Source: Alphaproteobacteria bacterium UBA6062 (GTDB taxonomy: Bacteria; Pseudomonadota; Alphaproteobacteria; Sneathiellales; Sneathiellaceae). Taken from it: DNA of 10,234 bases. The DNA is taken from positions 1-10,234 of the forward strand of contig DIYE01000367.1 of NCBI GenBank assembly GCA_002428885.1, in the 5' to 3' direction. The notes beneath the pieces are model-generated. The model searched no databases, had not been told where the DNA came from, and worked only from the letters and a program-made list of their open reading frames with translations. Shown here in pieces: positions 7,019 to 10,234 of this stretch (its first letter is position 1; each line of letters starts with the position of its first letter). A program made the position numbers and the translations under genes.

Positions 7019-7705
7019 ATGGAACTTATGTCAGTCCGCTTGAAGTCACAAAATCCGTATCCGGTCCTATACAGTTTTCGGCGATGCCCCTACGCTATGC
7101 GGGCAAGAATGGCTATCCTTGCCTCCGGCCTGGAAGTAGAGCTGCGAGATATCCTCTTAAAGGACAAACCGGCTGAGATGATTGAGGCCAGCCCAAAGGC
7201 TACGGTTCCGGTCCTTGTTGAGCCGGACGGGACTGTACTGGAAGAAAGCCTTGATATTCTTTTCTGGGCATTATCTCAGTCAGATCCACAAAACTGGTTG
7301 CCGACAAATGATGACCTGCAACAAGACATCCGCGACCTGATTGAAGAAAATGACGGGCCTTTCAAATCAGCACTTGATCATTATAAGTACCATGTTCGTT
7401 TTCCCGAAAAGAGCCGGGAAGATTATCGATCTGAAGGCGAAACTTTCCTGGCAAAACTTGAAGCCCGGCTTTCCCGGCAGGCTTATCTGGCGGGGCACAA
7501 GCCAACCTGCGCGGATGTGGCCATTTTCCCTTTTATTCGCCAGTTCGCAAACAGTGACCGTACCTGGTTTGATCAGGCCCCGTACCCGGCTTTACAGACA
7601 TGGCTGGAAGGCTGGTTATCATCGGGCTGGTTCACGACAATCATGAAAAAGCGTACCATCTGGAAGAGCGATGAAGCGGGCCCCCGTTTTCCGGAGCTTG
7701 ACTGA
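7019..7705 (+). CDS. Glutathione S-transferase family protein with CPYA (Cys-type) active site
   Basis: The 228-residue product begins with a glutaredoxin-like thioredoxin-fold domain: PVLYSFRRCPYAMRARMAI, with Cys23-Pro-Tyr-Ala as the active-site motif, the cis-proline in TVPVL (Pro64) and Glu76-Ser77 for glutathione binding. The helical C-terminal domain contains TCADVAIFPFIRQF (163-176), the capping motif of GSTs. A cysteine at the catalytic site points to omega/beta-like thiol-transferase, dehalogenase or deglutathionylation chemistry rather than classic conjugation. It heads a tight trio: its TGA is one base from the next start codon, and thymidine kinase follows. A second ATG at 7028 is possible, since GGAG at 7002-7005 is rather far from 7019. 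The family is certain. The substrate is unknown. Confidence 0.9.
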   Translation: MELMSVRLKSQNPYPVLYSFRRCPYAMRARMAILASGLEVELRDILLKDKPAEMIEASPKATVPVLVEPDGTVLEESLDILFWALSQSDPQNWLPTNDDLQQDIRDLIEENDGPFKSALDHYKYHVRFPEKSREDYRSEGETFLAKLEARLSRQAYLAGHKPTCADVAIFPFIRQFANSDRTWFDQAPYPALQTWLEGWLSSGWFTTIMKKRTIWKSDEAGPRFPELD

Positions 7706-7706
7706 C

Positions 7707-8204
7707 ATGGATCGGAAATATTTCAAGGAAAGCGGTGCGACCTTCAGCGACTGCGAAAAATACCGCTACCATCTTTGGCGCCGCTGGGAGGAGGGTCCAT
7801 CTGTTGCCTTCCTGATGCTAAACCCATCTAAAGCAGATGCAGACAGGAATGATCCAACCATTGAACGTTGTCATCGCCGGGCCGTTTCCATGGGGTTCGG
7901 CGCCCTGGAAGTTGTGAATATCTTTGCCTATCGGGCGACAGATCCAAAGGATTTAAAAAAAGCCAAACGGCCTGTTGGCCTGCTCAATGACAAAACCCTG
8001 CTTGAAACGATCCACAGAACGGATATGACTGTTTGCGCCTGGGGCAGTCATGGTGATCACAGAGATCGCGACAAGGAAGTCCGGCAATTGATCCGCGATA
8101 ACCGGCTTGATGTGACCGTCCTTGCATTGACAAGCAAAGGACAACCCCGACATCCGCTTTATATGCCTTATTCAGCAACCCCCGTCCCCTGGACAGTCCT
8201 ATAA
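7707..8204 (+). CDS. DUF1643 domain-containing protein
   Basis: This 165-residue cytoplasmic protein is recognised by the DUF1643 landmarks: FLMLNPSKADADRNDPTIERC (35-55), the VVNIFAYRATDPKDL region (69-83), the Trp-Gly-Ser-His-Gly motif near 112-116, and TSKGQPRHPLYM (142-153). The function is not established for the family. The conserved Asn, Asp, His and Arg residues suggest an enzyme or nucleic-acid-related role, which is a guess. The frame is open from 7671, but ATG 7707 is preferred because it lies one base after the GST stop, with GGAG at 7692-7695 inside the GST end, the arrangement expected for translational coupling. Thymidine kinase follows after 22 bases. Confidence 0.85.
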   Translation: MDRKYFKESGATFSDCEKYRYHLWRRWEEGPSVAFLMLNPSKADADRNDPTIERCHRRAVSMGFGALEVVNIFAYRATDPKDLKKAKRPVGLLNDKTLLETIHRTDMTVCAWGSHGDHRDRDKEVRQLIRDNRLDVTVLALTSKGQPRHPLYMPYSATPVPWTVL

Positions 8205-8226
8205 CCAGCATATTTGCAAAGAAACC

Positions 8227-8805
8227 ATGGCAAAACTCTATTTCTACTATTCCACCATGAATGCCGGTAAATCGACGACCCTGCTTCAGTCGAGCTTTAA
8301 CTATGAAGAACGGGGCATGCGCACCCTGTTGCTGACAGCTGCTTTCGATGACCGGTATGGCGTTGGGAAGATTGCTTCAAGGATCGGTCTTGAGGCGGAA
8401 GCCAATCTGTTTGAAGATAAAACAGATCTCCTTGCCATGGTCAAGGATGAGCTAACCCGCAGGCCCGTGGACTGCGTTATGGTGGATGAGGCCCAATTCC
8501 TGTCCAGAAATCAGGTCTTTCAACTCTCTGAAGTGGCGGATGCCCTTAAGATCCCGGTTCTCTGCTATGGTCTCAGAACCGATTTTCAGGGAAGCCTGTT
8601 TGAAGGAAGCCAACATCTGCTGGCCTGGGCGGATGAGCTCAAAGAGCTCAAAACCATCTGCCATTGCGGCAGTAAAGCCACCATGGTGATCCGGGTCGAC
8701 GAAAATGGAGATCCGATCCGTGAAGGGGCGCAGAAAGTTGTAGGCGGCAATGAACGCTATGTCGCACTCTGCCGCAAGCATTTTAAGGAATCAACTTACG
8801 GCTAG
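8227..8805 (+). CDS. tdk: Thymidine kinase (type II)
   Basis: This enzyme phosphorylates thymidine to dTMP with ATP in the pyrimidine salvage pathway. The 192-residue length matches bacterial type II enzymes. Seen directly: LYFYYSTMNAGKST with the Walker A lysine Lys15, VMVDEAQFL with Asp87 and the expected catalytic base Glu88, YGLRTDFQG (114-122) in the conserved linker, and the zinc-binding lasso region with Cys145, Cys147 (CHCGSKAT), Cys182 and His185 (CRKH). VVGGNERYVALCRKHF near 171-186 is the usual C-terminal thymidine-binding segment. The ribosome site is weak (AAAGAAA), so translation may depend on the preceding genes. Its TAG overlaps the TAG of the opposing DUF423 gene. Confidence 0.97.
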   Translation: MAKLYFYYSTMNAGKSTTLLQSSFNYEERGMRTLLLTAAFDDRYGVGKIASRIGLEAEANLFEDKTDLLAMVKDELTRRPVDCVMVDEAQFLSRNQVFQLSEVADALKIPVLCYGLRTDFQGSLFEGSQHLLAWADELKELKTICHCGSKATMVIRVDENGDPIREGAQKVVGGNERYVALCRKHFKESTYG

Positions 8806-9173
8806 CGCACACGCTTCCAAGCAAGAAACCCGGAGATCATCAGACAAAGCCAGCCTGCCATAAAAGACAGGCCTCCCGCCGGTGTAATATAGAAACCAAC
8901 CATTTCTTCGGCGAAAGACAGATAGTAGAGAGATCCGGAAAAGAGAAGAATTCCTAGACTCATCAGCAGACCGGCCAGATTGCCAAACCGCGCGATGGCA
9001 CCGCTATCATTGGCGAGAAACGCGGTCACCATAATGGGAGCCACATGGAACATGTGAAACTGCAGAGCAATCTCGTGGAATCTGTTTTGTTCTCCCAAAT
9101 GTGAATTCAAGGCCCCCGACATCACGGCAGTCAAGCCAAAAAAGCCGGCAATCATCATCCAGGGTAATTTCAT
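8802..9173 (-). CDS. DUF423 family inner-membrane protein (YgdD-like)
   Basis: The 123-residue product has four predicted membrane helices (about 5-21, 40-55, 65-86 and 97-118) and the landmarks of DUF423: a first helix ending in a Gly-Ala...His motif, the FHMFHVAPIM segment (39-48), GILLFSGSLYYLSF (74-87) and ITPAGGLSFMAGW (96-108). The function is unknown for the family. Here GALNSHLG replaces the usual GAFGAHG-type loop after helix one, a modest divergence. GGGGA sits about eight bases before the ATG. The gene lies just downstream of a strong terminator closing the acyl-CoA dehydrogenase gene, so it needs read-through or a promoter I cannot place. It ends tail-to-tail with tdk, overlapping by four bases. 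Confidence 0.85.
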   Translation of the reverse strand: MKLPWMMIAGFFGLTAVMSGALNSHLGEQNRFHEIALQFHMFHVAPIMVTAFLANDSGAIARFGNLAGLLMSLGILLFSGSLYYLSFAEEMVGFYITPAGGLSFMAGWLCLMISGFLAWKRVR

Positions 9174-9184
9174 TTCCGTATCCC

Positions 9185-9220
9185 CAAAAAAGAAAAAGCC
9201 GAAGGAAATTCCTCCGGCTT
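9185..9220 (-). terminator. Rho-independent terminator of the acyl-CoA dehydrogenase gene
   Basis: On the - strand a hairpin pairs AGCCG...AGGA with TCCT...CGGCT (9197-9219, one internal mismatch, three-base loop). It is followed directly by TTTTTCTTTTTT (9185-9196). It starts 23 bases after the dehydrogenase stop at 9243. Confidence 0.85.
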
Positions 9221-9242
9221 CAGCCTTACGATATCGTCTTGC

Positions 9243-10234
9243 TTACGACAAGCTGGAATAGCGATTTAAATGATAGTCGGTATTTCCGAACAGCATTTCC
9301 AGTGTTGAAAGGCGCTTGAAATAATGACCGATGGAATATTCATCCGTCATGCCCATACCACCATGTAACTGGACAGATTGCTGACCGACAAATTTTGCAG
9401 CCTTACCGATTTGCGCTTTGGTTGCAGACACGGCTTTCTTTGTGTCTGTTTCATAGCCGAGATCCAGCTTCATGGCAACCATATCAGACATGGATTTGGA
9501 CTGTTCCGCTTCCATATACATATCCACCATACGATGCTGAAGAACCTGAAATTTACCGATCGGAATACCAAACTGCTTGCGGGTTTTCAGATATTCGTTG
9601 GTAATCTCGTTGGCCGCCGCCATAGCACCAACAGCTTCCGCACAGAGAGCGCCGATGGCCTTGTCGACGATTTTCTCAATGATCGGGAAAGCTTTACCTG
9701 CATCGCCCAGAAGCGCGGCAGCCTCTACAGAGACATTATTGAGCGTAATATCTGCGGCCCGCTGTCCGTCAACCGTACGATATCCCTGGACTTCTACACC
9801 GGCAGCATCTTTGTCCACAACAAACAAGGAAACACCGTCTTCGTCCCGTGAGTTGCCGGATGTCCGGGCTGAAACGATGATCTTATCCGCCGTCTCACCG
9901 TGATAAACAACCGCTTTGTGACCGTTCAGCTTATAGCCATCGCCGGATTTCTCCGCTGTGGTTTCCACATCCGCAAGATTGAAGCGGGACTGCTTTTCAG
10001 CATAAGCGAAGGCCAGCATCAGATTGCCTTCAATAACAGACGGGATAATGGCCTCAATCTGTTCAGCACTACCGGCTTCAGCGACCAGCCCCCCGCTCAG
10101 AATAACTGTTGAGAAGAACGGCTCAAGCACCAAGCCGGATCCCATGCTTTCCATCATAATCATGGTTTCAACGGCAGAACCGCCAAATCCACCGACCTCT
10201 TCGGAGAAAGGCATACCGAGCCAGCCAAGCTCAG
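9243..10234 (-). CDS. Acyl-CoA dehydrogenase family protein, PimD-like (5' end outside the window)
   Basis: The frame stays open to the window edge. Codons 5' of the first internal ATG read ELGWLG, the normal lead-in to MPFSEEVGGFGG, so the ATG at 10214 is internal and the N-terminal domain is missing here. At least 330 residues are visible. The middle beta domain includes AYAEKQSRF and the YKLNGHKAVVYHG segment, where this family binds FAD and substrate. The C-terminal helical domain has the TRKQFGIPIGKFQVLQH motif and QLHGGMGMTDEYSIGHYFKRL. These enzymes oxidise acyl-CoA to enoyl-CoA with electron-transfer flavoprotein. The segment that usually reads I-Y-E-G-T, with Glu as catalytic base, reads L-F-G-N-T here, resembling the small subunits of paired dehydrogenases (pimeloyl-CoA type). 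Ends in TAA at 9243-9245, followed by a terminator. Confidence 0.9.
   Translation of the reverse strand, partial: ELGWLGMPFSEEVGGFGGSAVETMIMMESMGSGLVLEPFFSTVILSGGLVAEAGSAEQIEAIIPSVIEGNLMLAFAYAEKQSRFNLADVETTAEKSGDGYKLNGHKAVVYHGETADKIIVSARTSGNSRDEDGVSLFVVDKDAAGVEVQGYRTVDGQRAADITLNNVSVEAAALLGDAGKAFPIIEKIVDKAIGALCAEAVGAMAAANEITNEYLKTRKQFGIPIGKFQVLQHRMVDMYMEAEQSKSMSDMVAMKLDLGYETDTKKAVSATKAQIGKAAKFVGQQSVQLHGGMGMTDEYSIGHYFKRLSTLEMLFGNTDYHLNRYSSLS

Noticed and set aside
9228..9237. Palindrome ACGATATCGT just after the dehydrogenase stop
   Set aside because: It has no spacer or neighbouring copies. A 10-base palindrome beside a terminator is not enough to claim a site.

Overview
The window looks like ordinary chromosomal DNA from a free-living alphaproteobacterium, probably marine or environmental. 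GC content is close to half. The protein set suggests this lineage: a serine-glyoxylate-type class V aminotransferase, a DinB-family protein, two glutathione S-transferases, a fumarylpyruvate-hydrolase-like enzyme, DUF1643, DUF423 and an acyl-CoA dehydrogenase. The genus cannot be fixed from the sequence, and the lineage call is an inference from protein style. Genes are densely packed. I see no tRNA, rRNA, CRISPR array, insertion sequence, integrase or phage gene.

Layout. Bases 1-2435 read on the + strand: a doubtful C-terminal tail of an upstream gene, the PLP aminotransferase, then a DUF4389 membrane protein and a DinB-like protein that probably form an operon. Bases 2444-4756 read on the - strand: an MBL-fold hydrolase, a lipoprotein of unknown family and a glutathione S-transferase. 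Bases 4872-8805 read on the + strand: the FAH-family hydrolase (divergent from the MBL gene), a small secreted four-cysteine protein, a largely disordered protein with an N-terminal coiled coil, then a tight trio of a Cys-type glutathione S-transferase, a DUF1643 protein and thymidine kinase. Bases 8802-10234 read on the - strand: an acyl-CoA dehydrogenase cut by the window edge, a clear intrinsic terminator and a DUF423 membrane protein. The stop codon of the DUF423 gene overlaps that of thymidine kinase.

Function. Most genes are housekeeping or general metabolism: amino-acid/glyoxylate transamination, aromatic ring-cleavage product hydrolysis, glutathione-dependent detoxification, nucleoside salvage and acyl-CoA oxidation. 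No single pathway ties them together. Three points deserve a second look. The lipoprotein at 3176-3790 has Cys, His and Asp spaced as in transglutaminase-like/papain-fold enzymes. The protein at 6157-6960 carries a duplicated linear-motif block in its disordered middle. The acyl-CoA dehydrogenase lacks the usual catalytic glutamate, which suggests it is one half of a two-subunit enzyme. I found no convincing novel multi-gene system.
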